NCBI RefSeq assembly: GCF_004000805.1
Contig: NZ_BILY01000024.1
Coordinates: 35,529-99,528, forward strand
Direction: 5' to 3'
Origin: Paenibacillus glycanilyticus NBRC 16618
GTDB taxonomy: Bacteria > Bacillota > Bacilli > Paenibacillales > Paenibacillaceae
Length of the DNA: 64,000 nucleotides
Position numbers and translations under genes: made by a program. The notes beneath the pieces are model-generated. The model was not told where the DNA came from and made no database searches. It saw nothing but the letters and a program-made list of their open reading frames with translations. The stretch's first letter is position 1. Each line of letters starts with the position of its first letter. Below are positions 22,187 to 30,017 of the stretch, piece after piece.

Positions 22187-24157
22187 TTATCCTTGCAGCG
22201 CCTTGCGGACGCTTAATATATATTTGGACTGATCCAGCGGATTCACGCCGCGCCGTGTCCGTTCCGCCGCTACATCCGGCGGGCACTCTTCATACCCCGC
22301 GAAGAAGGTCGCCATCGTGCCGCGCCCCTTCGTGAGCGAGTTCAGCTCCATCGAGTATTCGAGCGACGTTGCCGCCGGCACGCGCCCTTCGATAAGAAGC
22401 CGGTCGCCTTGCAGCGTTGGCGCCTCGAACGTCCCCCGCATAAGGACAATATCATTCATGACGCGGCCTCCGTTCTCCTCCGGTACAACGATTCGGAATT
22501 GGAGCACCGGCTCAAGCAGCTTTGTGCCAACCGAATCCAGTCCGTTCATAATGGCCATTGGCGTCGCCACGACAAAATCAAGCGGATGCGTATGCCACAC
22601 ATGATGCTGGCCTTCGATCAGCGTAACCTTCAGGTCGACGACCTCCCAGCCCTTCAGCCCCTGCTGCAGCGCCTCCGGCACGCGTCTTGCCACCTCGTTC
22701 TGGTATTGCGGAAGCAGATCCTCCGAGCGGACAAACGCTTCGTAACGAAGCCCGCTTCCGCGCTCGCCCGGTTCAATGCGGAACCGGAGGATTGCCCAGC
22801 AAGGCTTCGGCATCAGATACGCGATATAGCCTTCGCCCGGCTGGCTTGGCGTCTCCTTGTAGATGACCGACGGCTGGCCGAAGCTCACCTGCAGGCCATA
22901 CCGGTTCTCGAGCACGCTTGTCAGAATCTCGAGCTGAATCGGGCCCATCACCTTCACGTGCAGCTCCCGCTCATCCTGCAGCCACTGCACGTCCAGCAGC
23001 GGATCCTCGTCCGACAGCTCTTGAAGCGCCGCCACAACGGCGGGATACTGCTGCTGATCGGCCCAATGCGCCTGTACCGTAAGCAGCGGCACCGCAAGCC
23101 GCACTTCCTCCGGCACGGCACCCGGATCGCCGATAATATCGCCGATCCTCACATGCGACATGCCGCATACGGCCGCGATATCGCCTGCTTCCAGCGCGCC
23201 AAGATCCTCCGAGCGGCTGCCCTCCACCTTCCGGATTTGCGTGACCTTTTCCTCGATATTCTGCGTATGATTCCGGATCACGTCCCGGTTGCGCATCGTC
23301 CCTTCATACAGCCGGACAAAAGCCATGCGCCCCATCGTCTTATCGCGCTCGATCTTGAACACAATACCGGACAGCGGCGCCTCCCGATTCCCGCCTGGCT
23401 CAGGCAAATAATCGATGACGGCATCCATCAGCTCATTTACGCCGATTCCTCTTCCGGATGCGCCGTACAATACCGGGAACAGCTCCGCCCGCTTCGTCAT
23501 TCCGGAAGCATGGCTTTTCCAATCCTCGGCTTCGCCGCTTATATATTGCTGAAGCAGCTCCTCATTCCGTTCCGCAATCGCTTCCACCAATGCGGTTCTT
23601 GCTTCCTCATCGGCATCCGTTCCCCACAAATCCGCAGAGCCCGCGAACTGCTGCTCATTTCCGATCGGATGCTGTACCTCTATCAAATCCGGAGTCAGAT
23701 AGCTGCGGATATCCCGCAATACCGCTTCGCGGTCAGCGCCGATCCGGTCCATTTTATTGATATATATAATCGTTGGAATTCCCAGCTTGCGCAGCGCGCT
23801 CCAGATCATCTCCGTCTGCGCCTGCACGCCTTCCACCGCGGATACGATCAGCACGGCGCCGTCCATCACCCGAAGCGAACGCTCCACCTCCGACAGGAAA
23901 TCGACATGCCCCGGCGTATCCACAAGATTAATCGTTGTATCCCGCCATACGAAGGAGGTCGTTGCCGCCCGTACCGAGATGCCCCGCTCCTTCTCCACAT
24001 CCAGCCAATCCGTTAATGCCGTCCCCGCGTCTACACTGCCAAGCGCACGCGTCCGTCCGCTGACGAACAGCATATGCTCGGTCGTTGTTGTTTTCCCCGC
24101 ATCCACATGCGCGAAGATGCCTACGTTGCGCCGTCCGGCGCTGCTTCTGCCCGTCAT
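22187..24157 (-). CDS. TetM-like ribosomal-protection GTPase (EF-G family), divergent
   Basis: A 656-residue translational GTPase close in length to TetM (about 640). G1 AHVDAGKTTTTE (about residues 16-27), G3 DTPGHVDF, G4 NKMD and domains II-V are all present. The alignment with TetM is clear in domain IV (GLKGWEVVDLKVTLIEGQHH). The loop that in TetM reads YSPVSTPADF, which reaches the tetracycline site, is here HVWHTHPLDF. It may protect against another ribosome-binding compound or be an intrinsic Otr(A)-like factor; tetracycline resistance cannot be assumed. There is no leader peptide, mobile element or resistance gene nearby. GGAGAA precedes the ATG. Confidence 0.85.
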   Translation of the reverse strand: MTGRSSAGRRNVGIFAHVDAGKTTTTEHMLFVSGRTRALGSVDAGTALTDWLDVEKERGISVRAATTSFVWRDTTINLVDTPGHVDFLSEVERSLRVMDGAVLIVSAVEGVQAQTEMIWSALRKLGIPTIIYINKMDRIGADREAVLRDIRSYLTPDLIEVQHPIGNEQQFAGSADLWGTDADEEARTALVEAIAERNEELLQQYISGEAEDWKSHASGMTKRAELFPVLYGASGRGIGVNELMDAVIDYLPEPGGNREAPLSGIVFKIERDKTMGRMAFVRLYEGTMRNRDVIRNHTQNIEEKVTQIRKVEGSRSEDLGALEAGDIAAVCGMSHVRIGDIIGDPGAVPEEVRLAVPLLTVQAHWADQQQYPAVVAALQELSDEDPLLDVQWLQDERELHVKVMGPIQLEILTSVLENRYGLQVSFGQPSVIYKETPSQPGEGYIAYLMPKPCWAILRFRIEPGERGSGLRYEAFVRSEDLLPQYQNEVARRVPEALQQGLKGWEVVDLKVTLIEGQHHVWHTHPLDFVVATPMAIMNGLDSVGTKLLEPVLQFRIVVPEENGGRVMNDIVLMRGTFEAPTLQGDRLLIEGRVPAATSLEYSMELNSLTKGRGTMATFFAGYEECPPDVAAERTRRGVNPLDQSKYILSVRKALQG

Positions 24158-24250
24158 TGCCCTGGTTCTCCATTTCTGCCGCAGCCTGCGGCATGCTGTA
24201 CCTGCTTCTTCCTACAGACTAACGCAACCTGAACGGATGGACAATACCAA

Positions 24251-24280
24251 AAAAACAGCTCATCCCCGGATGAGCTGTTT
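24251..24280 (-). terminator. Terminator after the DUF2961 gene
   Basis: Arms AAACAGCTCATCC/GGATGAGCTGTTT with a 2-base loop and a following U run on the minus strand, 11 bases after the stop. Confidence 0.85.
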
Positions 24281-24291
24281 CTTTATAAAAA

Positions 24292-25452
24292 TTAAAAGGT
24301 GCGGTAGAACCGTCTCGCGCTTTCCTTCTCGGCAAGCGGCAGCCGAAGCTCTACGGGCAGCATCTCCGGGAAAGCCTTATGCGGCTCGCGCTGATACCAA
24401 TACGCAACGGACGAATAGTCATTGGCCTGACAGTTGGCATGCCCGTGTTCGATGCTGAATCGTATGGATTTTCTGAAAATAATCGGATCGGTTATATGAT
24501 AGCGGTATTGCGTCATTTTGCCGGAATAATCGTTAAACGAAATCGTATGGCTCTCCTTCCACGCATCGCCGTTCTCCCGAATCGGGGCGTATAGCGACAA
24601 TCCGTGATAAGGCGCGTAATATTGACCGGACGGATAACCCCAAGCGGCGCAGAAATAATCCTCCGTTCCCGTGCCATGCAGGCGCGGCGGCCAAGGCTCG
24701 CCGTCAATGAAGAACATGTCATCCCCTTCGCCCGGCCAGCTGAAGCCCGGAACGGGGTTGATGTGATCAATGCTCAGGTTGCAGCCTACGTAATGGCCTT
24801 CGCCTTCGGCATCCAGCAGGACGTAGTTCTCGTCGCCCGTCAGATTCTTCATCTCGCTCACCTTATCGTCTTGCGCGTAATTCGGCTTATGCTGCCGATC
24901 CTGCTCCGCCTTAAGCTGGTCAAGATCCGCCGTACCCTTGGTCGGATTCTCCCTTCTCCATGAGGCATGGAAATAGAAGCTATCCTCGGACACCGGCTGC
25001 TTCACGTAGTCCACGTAGAAGTAAAGCACCATATCGTTCTCGCATTCGTTGACGATCTCGATCCTCGCGCTTTGGCGGAAGGGCATTTCGAAGAAGCAGT
25101 TCATGGCCGCTTTATTCTCCACCACGCCTTGGGTTGTAATCATGTTAAGCGGCATGGACACATAGTGGCTGGCCACGCCATGCCCAACCCCAAAGAAATC
25201 GCCAACGGGGGAATCCACGCTAGGCTCGGCTTCTCCGTCCCAATACATGCGGATCAGCACTTTGCGGAAGGCGTATTTGTCCCGGGCGCCAATCGTCATC
25301 CAAATATGCTTGATAATGCCGGAGCCTTCGATATCGGAGATCACCGCCGTCGTTCCGGCTTTTATCTCCAGAAAATCCCGATTGCCTCCGGTTCTGTCCC
25401 AACTGGAATCGCGATGGGAAGTCCCTTCCCTGCGCAAATACAATTCGTGCAT
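24292..25452 (-). CDS. DUF2961 / GH172-type protein
   Basis: A 386-residue protein of the DUF2961 family, now grouped in part as glycoside hydrolase family 172 (difructose-anhydride-forming and fructofuranosidase or arabinofuranosidase activities). Recognisable stretches are GSGIIKHIWMTIG (about residues 43-55), SVDSPVGDFFGVGHG (about 77-91) and LHGTGTEDYFCAAWGYPSGQ (about 245-264). It has no signal peptide, so it probably acts inside the cell on imported saccharides. AAAGGAG lies 9 bases before the ATG at 25452. It is monocistronic with terminators on both sides; its sugar substrate is not evident from neighbours. Confidence 0.85.
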   Translation of the reverse strand: MHELYLRREGTSHRDSSWDRTGGNRDFLEIKAGTTAVISDIEGSGIIKHIWMTIGARDKYAFRKVLIRMYWDGEAEPSVDSPVGDFFGVGHGVASHYVSMPLNMITTQGVVENKAAMNCFFEMPFRQSARIEIVNECENDMVLYFYVDYVKQPVSEDSFYFHASWRRENPTKGTADLDQLKAEQDRQHKPNYAQDDKVSEMKNLTGDENYVLLDAEGEGHYVGCNLSIDHINPVPGFSWPGEGDDMFFIDGEPWPPRLHGTGTEDYFCAAWGYPSGQYYAPYHGLSLYAPIRENGDAWKESHTISFNDYSGKMTQYRYHITDPIIFRKSIRFSIEHGHANCQANDYSSVAYWYQREPHKAFPEMLPVELRLPLAEKESARRFYRTF

Positions 25453-25482
25453 CCTAACCGCTCCTTTTAAGCAGATAAATGA

Positions 25483-25516
25483 AAGATGACTCCCGAACAT
25501 ATTCGGGAGTCATCTT
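25483..25516 (-). terminator. Hairpin between the nucleotidase and DUF2961 genes
   Basis: Perfect 15-bp arms around a CATA loop (AAGATGACTCCCGAA and complement). The U run on the minus strand is short (TTTCATTT), so termination may be partial. Confidence 0.65.
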
Positions 25517-25527
25517 GATTTCACCTC

Positions 25528-27768
25528 TTATTTGCCTGTCGGTATAAGAAGCTTTTGGCCTACGTAAATCCGGTTCGGATTTTTCAGCTTATTGTATTTC
25601 GCAAGCTGCTGCCAGGTTGTGCCGTATTTACGGGCAATCTCCCATAACGTATCGCCCTTCTTCACCGTGTAGACGATATCGGCAGGAGCCTCCGGCTTCG
25701 GATCGGGCTTTGGCTCCGGCTTCGCAGGCGGTTCCGGTTTCACTGGCGGCTTCGGATCGGGCTTCGCAGGCGGCTTGGGAACGGTTGTTGCCGGAGCCGC
25801 AAAGCTTAACTTAAACTCCGAGTAACCGTCTTCCGTTGAGCCAACGTAAGAAAGCGATTTGACTTCTGCTGCCGCAGCTTTCGCATCCGGCGAAGTCTTA
25901 AAGGCAACATTCACCTTGTCATTGATCGGCGCAAGCGACCAGTTGCCGTCCGCTGTCGGGTTAATGGTCTTGAACGAGCGAATATAGTCAATGATGACCT
26001 GGCGGTTCTCGTCCGGCGAAGCCAGTATAATCCGCTTGCCGTCCGGATTCGCGAACTTGCTGGACGAAGCGCGGTAGTTGTTAGACGCAACGACGAATTT
26101 CTTCGCCGGATCGATAGGTTTTCCCTCGTATTTCAGATTCACAATCCGGCTGGACTTCGCGTTTAATACCGTTCCGTCAGCTTTATATTTCGCGGGCTTC
26201 GAGACGTCAATCTGGTAAGTCACCCCGTCGATAACGTCAAAGTTGTAAGTAGGGAAATCATAGTTGATTAACTCCTGCTTCTCCCTCGAAGCCGGGTCAA
26301 TCGTATTGAACTGGCCAGCCGACCATTCCAGCCATTCCTTCAGCTCTGCTCCGGTTACAAGCACCGCATTCACCGTGTTGGAATACAAGTACAGGTCGGC
26401 TACGTTCTTAATCGCGATGCTGCCCGCGGGAATGTTGGTGTAATAAGCGGGACCTTGCCGACCGCCCGCCTTAAACGGCGCCCCTGCCGACAAGACCGGA
26501 ATCCCTTCGTAATCGGTCCCCTGTAGCTGCTTCTCCACGTACCATTTCTGCGCATTGGTCACGATTTGAATCGACGGGTCATCCTGCACCAGCGCAAAAA
26601 AGCTGTTTATCGGAGCCGTCGTTGTCCCTACCGGTCCGCGAACGTAATCCAGCGTATGCTGATGGTCCTCGGCTACCGCATCCAGAACTTCCTGATCCGC
26701 GTCAACCAGCGGCTTCTTGTTCACCGTATCGAAGATCGGCTTCACCGCTGTTTTCGAATCCGCAACGGTCCATTTGCCGTCCGCCAGCTGCAGCTTCAGA
26801 TCAATAATGCCAAGATTGTTGCCCCAGAAGCCCGGTTCAACGGCCGGCACTCCGTTAATCGTCCCTTTCGTCAGATCAACGCCAGTCTTCCCTTCAAACG
26901 ACTTGTCCGGAAATACCTTGTGCGCATGGCCGAACAGGATCGCGTTAATATCCTTCACTTTGCTTAAGTAGAGCACCGAGTTTTCCATCTGATCCGTCTG
27001 CGGAATATCCTCAAAGCCGGAATGCGGAATCGCGATAATAATATCGGCTCCCTTGGCTTTCATCTCCGGCACGAATTTCTCGGCGGTCTTCACGATATCC
27101 TTCGTTATAACCTTGCCTTCCAGCTTGGCTTTATCCCACTGCAGAATCTGCGGCGGCACAAAACCGATAACGCCAACCTTCAGCTTATGAACGGCGCCGG
27201 TCTGGTCCTTCACTTCCTTGTCGAGGATAAGATAAGGGGTAAAATAGTTCTTGTCATTCGTCTCGTCTTTATCGCCGTCATCGATATACACGTTCGCGTT
27301 TACGTAAGGAAAGTCGGCTCCGCCAATCGAATTTTTCAGGAAATCAAGCCCGTAGTTGAATTCATGGTTGCCGATATTTCCCGCATCGTAATCAAGCAGA
27401 TTAAGCGCTTTGTACACGGGATGCGTCTCCCCCTGCTTCAGAGGGTCCACCGTCGCCACATAGTCGCCAAGCGGGTTGCCTTGAATCAAATCCCCGTTAT
27501 CGAACAGGAGACTGTTCGCCGCTTCCTCCCGCGCTTGCTTGATCAAGGTCGCCGTCTTGGCAAAGCCGTACTCGTCGGTAGGCTTGTCCGCGAAATAATC
27601 GTAGTTCACGATATTTACGTGCAGGTCCGTCGTCTCCATAATCCGCAGCTCAACCGTAGTCCCGCTGTCTGCCGCAGACGCGGCCGCGGGCAACGGCAAC
27701 ACCGTTAAGCCTGCTGCCACAACGGCCGAGAGTGTCCGCTTCCATGTTGATTTACTTGACTTCACCAA
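25528..27768 (-). CDS. Exported 5'-nucleotidase/2',3'-cyclic phosphodiesterase with LysM anchor
   Basis: A 746-residue cell-surface enzyme. Domains in order: a signal peptide (cleavage after AAASA, about residue 32); a metallophosphatase domain with ETTDLHVNI (about 45-53), DNGDLIQGNPLGDY, GNHEFNYG and IAIPHSGFE/LFGHAHKVF metal-ligand motifs; a 5'-nucleotidase C-terminal domain (about 370-600); a Pro/Lys/Glu-rich linker; and one LysM domain (about 700-744, YTVKKGDTLWEIARKYG) that binds peptidoglycan. It releases phosphate and nucleosides from external nucleotides. The start is TTG 27768, with GGAGG 8 bases upstream. TTGTCA/TTGTAA/ATGTAA repeats upstream (27879-27920) could be a Pho-type box. 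Confidence 0.93.
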   Translation of the reverse strand: MVKSSKSTWKRTLSAVVAAGLTVLPLPAAASAADSGTTVELRIMETTDLHVNIVNYDYFADKPTDEYGFAKTATLIKQAREEAANSLLFDNGDLIQGNPLGDYVATVDPLKQGETHPVYKALNLLDYDAGNIGNHEFNYGLDFLKNSIGGADFPYVNANVYIDDGDKDETNDKNYFTPYLILDKEVKDQTGAVHKLKVGVIGFVPPQILQWDKAKLEGKVITKDIVKTAEKFVPEMKAKGADIIIAIPHSGFEDIPQTDQMENSVLYLSKVKDINAILFGHAHKVFPDKSFEGKTGVDLTKGTINGVPAVEPGFWGNNLGIIDLKLQLADGKWTVADSKTAVKPIFDTVNKKPLVDADQEVLDAVAEDHQHTLDYVRGPVGTTTAPINSFFALVQDDPSIQIVTNAQKWYVEKQLQGTDYEGIPVLSAGAPFKAGGRQGPAYYTNIPAGSIAIKNVADLYLYSNTVNAVLVTGAELKEWLEWSAGQFNTIDPASREKQELINYDFPTYNFDVIDGVTYQIDVSKPAKYKADGTVLNAKSSRIVNLKYEGKPIDPAKKFVVASNNYRASSSKFANPDGKRIILASPDENRQVIIDYIRSFKTINPTADGNWSLAPINDKVNVAFKTSPDAKAAAAEVKSLSYVGSTEDGYSEFKLSFAAPATTVPKPPAKPDPKPPVKPEPPAKPEPKPDPKPEAPADIVYTVKKGDTLWEIARKYGTTWQQLAKYNKLKNPNRIYVGQKLLIPTGK

Positions 27769-27956
27769 AGCAAAATCCTCCCTATCTATCCCTATTTGTC
27801 GATGCTCACCTTACACAGAGATGTAATAACTGGATGACTGCGGCATCATTTTCCTCATTTTAGGGGAAGTAATCTGAATTGTCACGCAATTATTTTGTAA
27901 TTTTATTACTAATTATGTAAGGTTTTCTTTCGTTCAGAAGGGGCTTGAACGGATGT

Positions 27957-28006
27957 AAAAAAAGGGGATACGGGATGATGGCCTCAGCCATTCAACCCGT
28001 ATCCCC
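27957..28006 (-). terminator. Terminator after map
   Basis: Arms GGGGATACGGG/CCCGTATCCCC with an inner ATGGC/GCCAT stem and seven U on the minus strand. Confidence 0.9.
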
Positions 28007-28023
28007 TTATTCGCGGCTAATCG

Positions 28024-28770
28024 TTATTGCTCGGTCAGAATAACCGGACCGTTCGCCGTAATCGCAATCGTATGCTCATACTGGGCGGACAGCTTGCCGT
28101 CTCTTGTGCGCGCCGTCCAGCCGTCCGCGTCGATCTTCATTTGGTAGGTTCCCACATTCAGCATCGGCTCAATGGTGAAGACCATCCCTTCCTTAATCCG
28201 CGGACCTTTGTTAGGCGGCCCGTAATGCGGCACCTGCGGATCCTCGTGCATCTCTTGCCCGATGCCATGTCCGATGAAATCGCGGACAACCGAGAAGCCT
28301 TCGGCCTCGGCATAAGCCTGGATCGCATGGGACACGTCCCCGATCCGGTTGCCGGCAACGGCTTTTTCGATCCCTTTATAAAGGGATTCTTTAGTCACGC
28401 GCAGCAAGCGGTCCGCTTCTTCGGAGACATTGCCTACCGGATAGGACCAGGCGGAGTCTGCCAGCCACCCGTTCAGGTTAACGACCATATCGATCGTTAC
28501 GATGTCGCCGTCCTTCAGCTTCTCCTTCTTCGGAAAGCCGTGACAGATGACATCGTTGACCGATGCGCAGGTTGCGTACTGATAGCCTTTGTAGCCCTTC
28601 TGTTCCGGTGTCGCGCCATATTGCTTCATCAGCTTCTCGGCGAATTGATCAATCTCGTGGGTCGTAATGCCCGGTGCGATTAACTTCGCGATTTGTCTAT
28701 GGATTTCGGCCAAAATCTTGCCGGCTTCATGCATGCGGTTGATTTCCGCTTCCGTCTTAATAATAATCAT
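28024..28770 (-). CDS. map: Methionine aminopeptidase, type I
   Basis: A 248-residue metallopeptidase that removes the N-terminal Met from new proteins. The five metal ligands of the pita-bread fold are in place: Asp in DIVTIDMVV (about residue 95), Asp in WLADSAWSYPVG (about 106), His in GHGIGQEMHEDP (about 169), Glu in FTIEPML (about 202) and Glu in QYEHTIAI (about 233). It is not in a ribosomal-protein operon, so it is probably a second copy, like YflG of Bacillus. GGGAGAAG precedes the ATG. Monocistronic with a strong terminator. Confidence 0.95.
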   Translation of the reverse strand: MIIIKTEAEINRMHEAGKILAEIHRQIAKLIAPGITTHEIDQFAEKLMKQYGATPEQKGYKGYQYATCASVNDVICHGFPKKEKLKDGDIVTIDMVVNLNGWLADSAWSYPVGNVSEEADRLLRVTKESLYKGIEKAVAGNRIGDVSHAIQAYAEAEGFSVVRDFIGHGIGQEMHEDPQVPHYGPPNKGPRIKEGMVFTIEPMLNVGTYQMKIDADGWTARTRDGKLSAQYEHTIAITANGPVILTEQ

Positions 28771-28858
28771 GTGTGCTTCTCCCTTATATGGTGTTCAATA
28801 ATGAGCATACCAAAGCGACAAGCTTACATGCAAATACTATATCCCTTGCGCAAGCGAA

Positions 28859-28890
28859 AATAACCCCCTCCGGGTCCGGAGGGGGTTATT
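28859..28890 (-). terminator. Terminator after the acidic small protein gene
   Basis: Perfect 15-bp arms (AATAACCCCCTCCGG and complement) around a 2-base loop, followed on the minus strand by U residues. It lies 33 bases after the stop codon at 28924. Confidence 0.85.
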
Positions 28891-28923
28891 GAAAAACCGC
28901 TATATTTTATAAAATGACCGTAA

Positions 28924-29127
28924 TCATTGTTCTTCTGCTTCGTCATCGGATGCTTCTTCAGCATCAGTCTCTTCTTCCTCGGAATCAGCAGCCTCTTCTT
29001 CGGCTACCGCCGCTTCTTCTTCAGCTGCTTCAACTACCTCTTCTTCGGCAGCCGCAACAACCTCTTCAGCGGATTCTTCAACAGCTTCCTCAGCTGCTGC
29101 TTGAACGACTTCTTCTTCATGGCTCAT
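28924..29127 (-). CDS. Highly acidic, Glu/Ala-rich 67-residue protein
   Basis: Starts MSHEEEVVQAAAEEAVEE and ends EEASDDEAEEQ. By my count 28 of 67 residues are Glu, 4 Asp and about 18 Ala, with no Lys or Arg and one His, giving a net charge near -32. Groups of EEE separated by AA or VV recur at roughly 8-10 residues, suggesting a helical or disordered polyanion. It is preceded by a near-perfect ribosome-binding site (AGGAGGTGAT, 4 bases before the ATG) and followed by a strong terminator, which argues for a real, well-translated gene. I do not recognise a family. It might act as a cation buffer, a chaperone-like polyanion or a DNA mimic. Confidence 0.75.
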   Translation of the reverse strand: MSHEEEVVQAAAEEAVEESAEEVVAAAEEEVVEAAEEEAAVAEEEAADSEEEETDAEEASDDEAEEQ

Positions 29128-29201
29128 CGTAATCACCTCCTGTTTCTTTATACCTTAATAATAGCGCTTTCATAGAATCCTACAAGAGGTGTAAAATGTC
29201 G

Positions 29202-29216
29202 TAATCTGTGAGATTA
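29202..29216. promoter_or_regulatory. Perfect palindrome TAATCT-GTG-AGATTA
   Basis: A 6-3-6 inverted repeat between the divergent acidic-protein gene and membrane-protein gene. No regulator is nearby to assign it to. The rest of 29128-29334 shows only possible weak promoter elements (TTGTAG, 16 bp, TATTAT on the minus strand). Confidence 0.35.
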
Positions 29217-29334
29217 TGACTAATACGACGAATTTTTTACAGGACTGGACTTTAGTCGGGTTCCGGTTGTAGCCTAAAGAATGAGGACTTCCAAAAACCC
29301 GCATGATATGCTGTACCTAAAGGAGATGAGCGCA

Positions 29335-29838
29335 ATGAATAAAAGGACCATTCTTGGCCCTGTATTTATTCTTCTCGGAGCATACTTACTGTTGAATAAG
29401 GGAATGCATTTCGGACCGGGTAACCTGTTCGGCTACTTCTGGCCAAGCTTGTTCGTAATCCCGCTTGGTTTGTTCTTCCACTGGCTTTATTTTTCCATGA
29501 CGGGGAGAAAAGGGATCGGCGTCCTGATCCCGGGCGGTATCCTGCTGGTGTCCGGCGTGACGTCGCAGATCGCCATGCTCTTCAATAACTGGGAGTATAT
29601 GTGGCCCGGCTTTATCGTCGCGGTTGCAGCCGGCCTCTTCGAGTTCTACTGGTTCGGCAACCGCAACAAGTGGCTGCTGATTCCGATCAACATCCTGCTC
29701 GTGCTGGGATTGTTGTTCTTCGCCGTGTTCTCGCTTGGAACATTCCTCAATCAAGTAGAGGTTGTACGTCCGTTCCTCGCTATCGCGCTGATCATTGTAG
29801 GGGCAGCCGCCCTGGTTATGCGCCGCAAAGAGCATTAG
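29335..29838 (+). CDS. Small polytopic membrane protein (LiaF/DUF5668-like N-region)
   Basis: A 167-residue protein with about five membrane segments, starting MNKRTILGPVFILLGAYLLL. The glycine-rich hairpin segments with LIPGGILLVSG and PINILLVLGLLFF resemble the membrane part of LiaF/LiaI-type envelope-stress proteins (DUF5668), but no cytoplasmic domain follows. The true role is unknown. The ATG at 29335 has AAAGGAG 9 bases upstream; the longer frame from 29281 lacks such a site. Monocistronic with a terminator. Confidence 0.75.
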   Translation: MNKRTILGPVFILLGAYLLLNKGMHFGPGNLFGYFWPSLFVIPLGLFFHWLYFSMTGRKGIGVLIPGGILLVSGVTSQIAMLFNNWEYMWPGFIVAVAAGLFEFYWFGNRNKWLLIPINILLVLGLLFFAVFSLGTFLNQVEVVRPFLAIALIIVGAAALVMRRKEH

Positions 29839-29861
29839 TGCGTTTTACGCTTCAAAACAGA

Positions 29862-29894
29862 AAGAGCAGCCTCGGGTTGGAGGATGCTCTTTTT
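29862..29894 (+). terminator. Terminator after the small membrane protein gene
   Basis: Arms AAAGAGCAGCCTC/GAGGATGCTCTTT with one mismatch and a 6-base loop, followed by a U run. Confidence 0.85.
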
Positions 29895-30017
29895 CTATTT
29901 AACAATTAATCGATAGTTTCGACACAATCCGCTATGTTCCTGCTCTCCCAACTGCGATATACTAGATTCCATATGTAAAATAATCCTATTGCTGTGCACC
30001 TTCAGGAGGAATACCGT

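Noticed and set aside
22409..24016. A 535-codon plus-strand frame opposite the TetM-like gene
   Set aside because: The composition is Arg/His/Leu-rich without any domain and it lies wholly antisense to an intact GTPase gene.
25490..25506. A LexA-type SOS box around CGAACATATTCG
   Set aside because: It does not match CGAAC-N4-GTTCG and is part of the long terminator hairpin between two genes.
28927..29175. Leu/Phe/Ser-rich plus-strand frames opposite the acidic protein gene
   Set aside because: They are the antisense of Glu/Ala codons. Ribosome-binding site and terminator signals are on the minus strand only.
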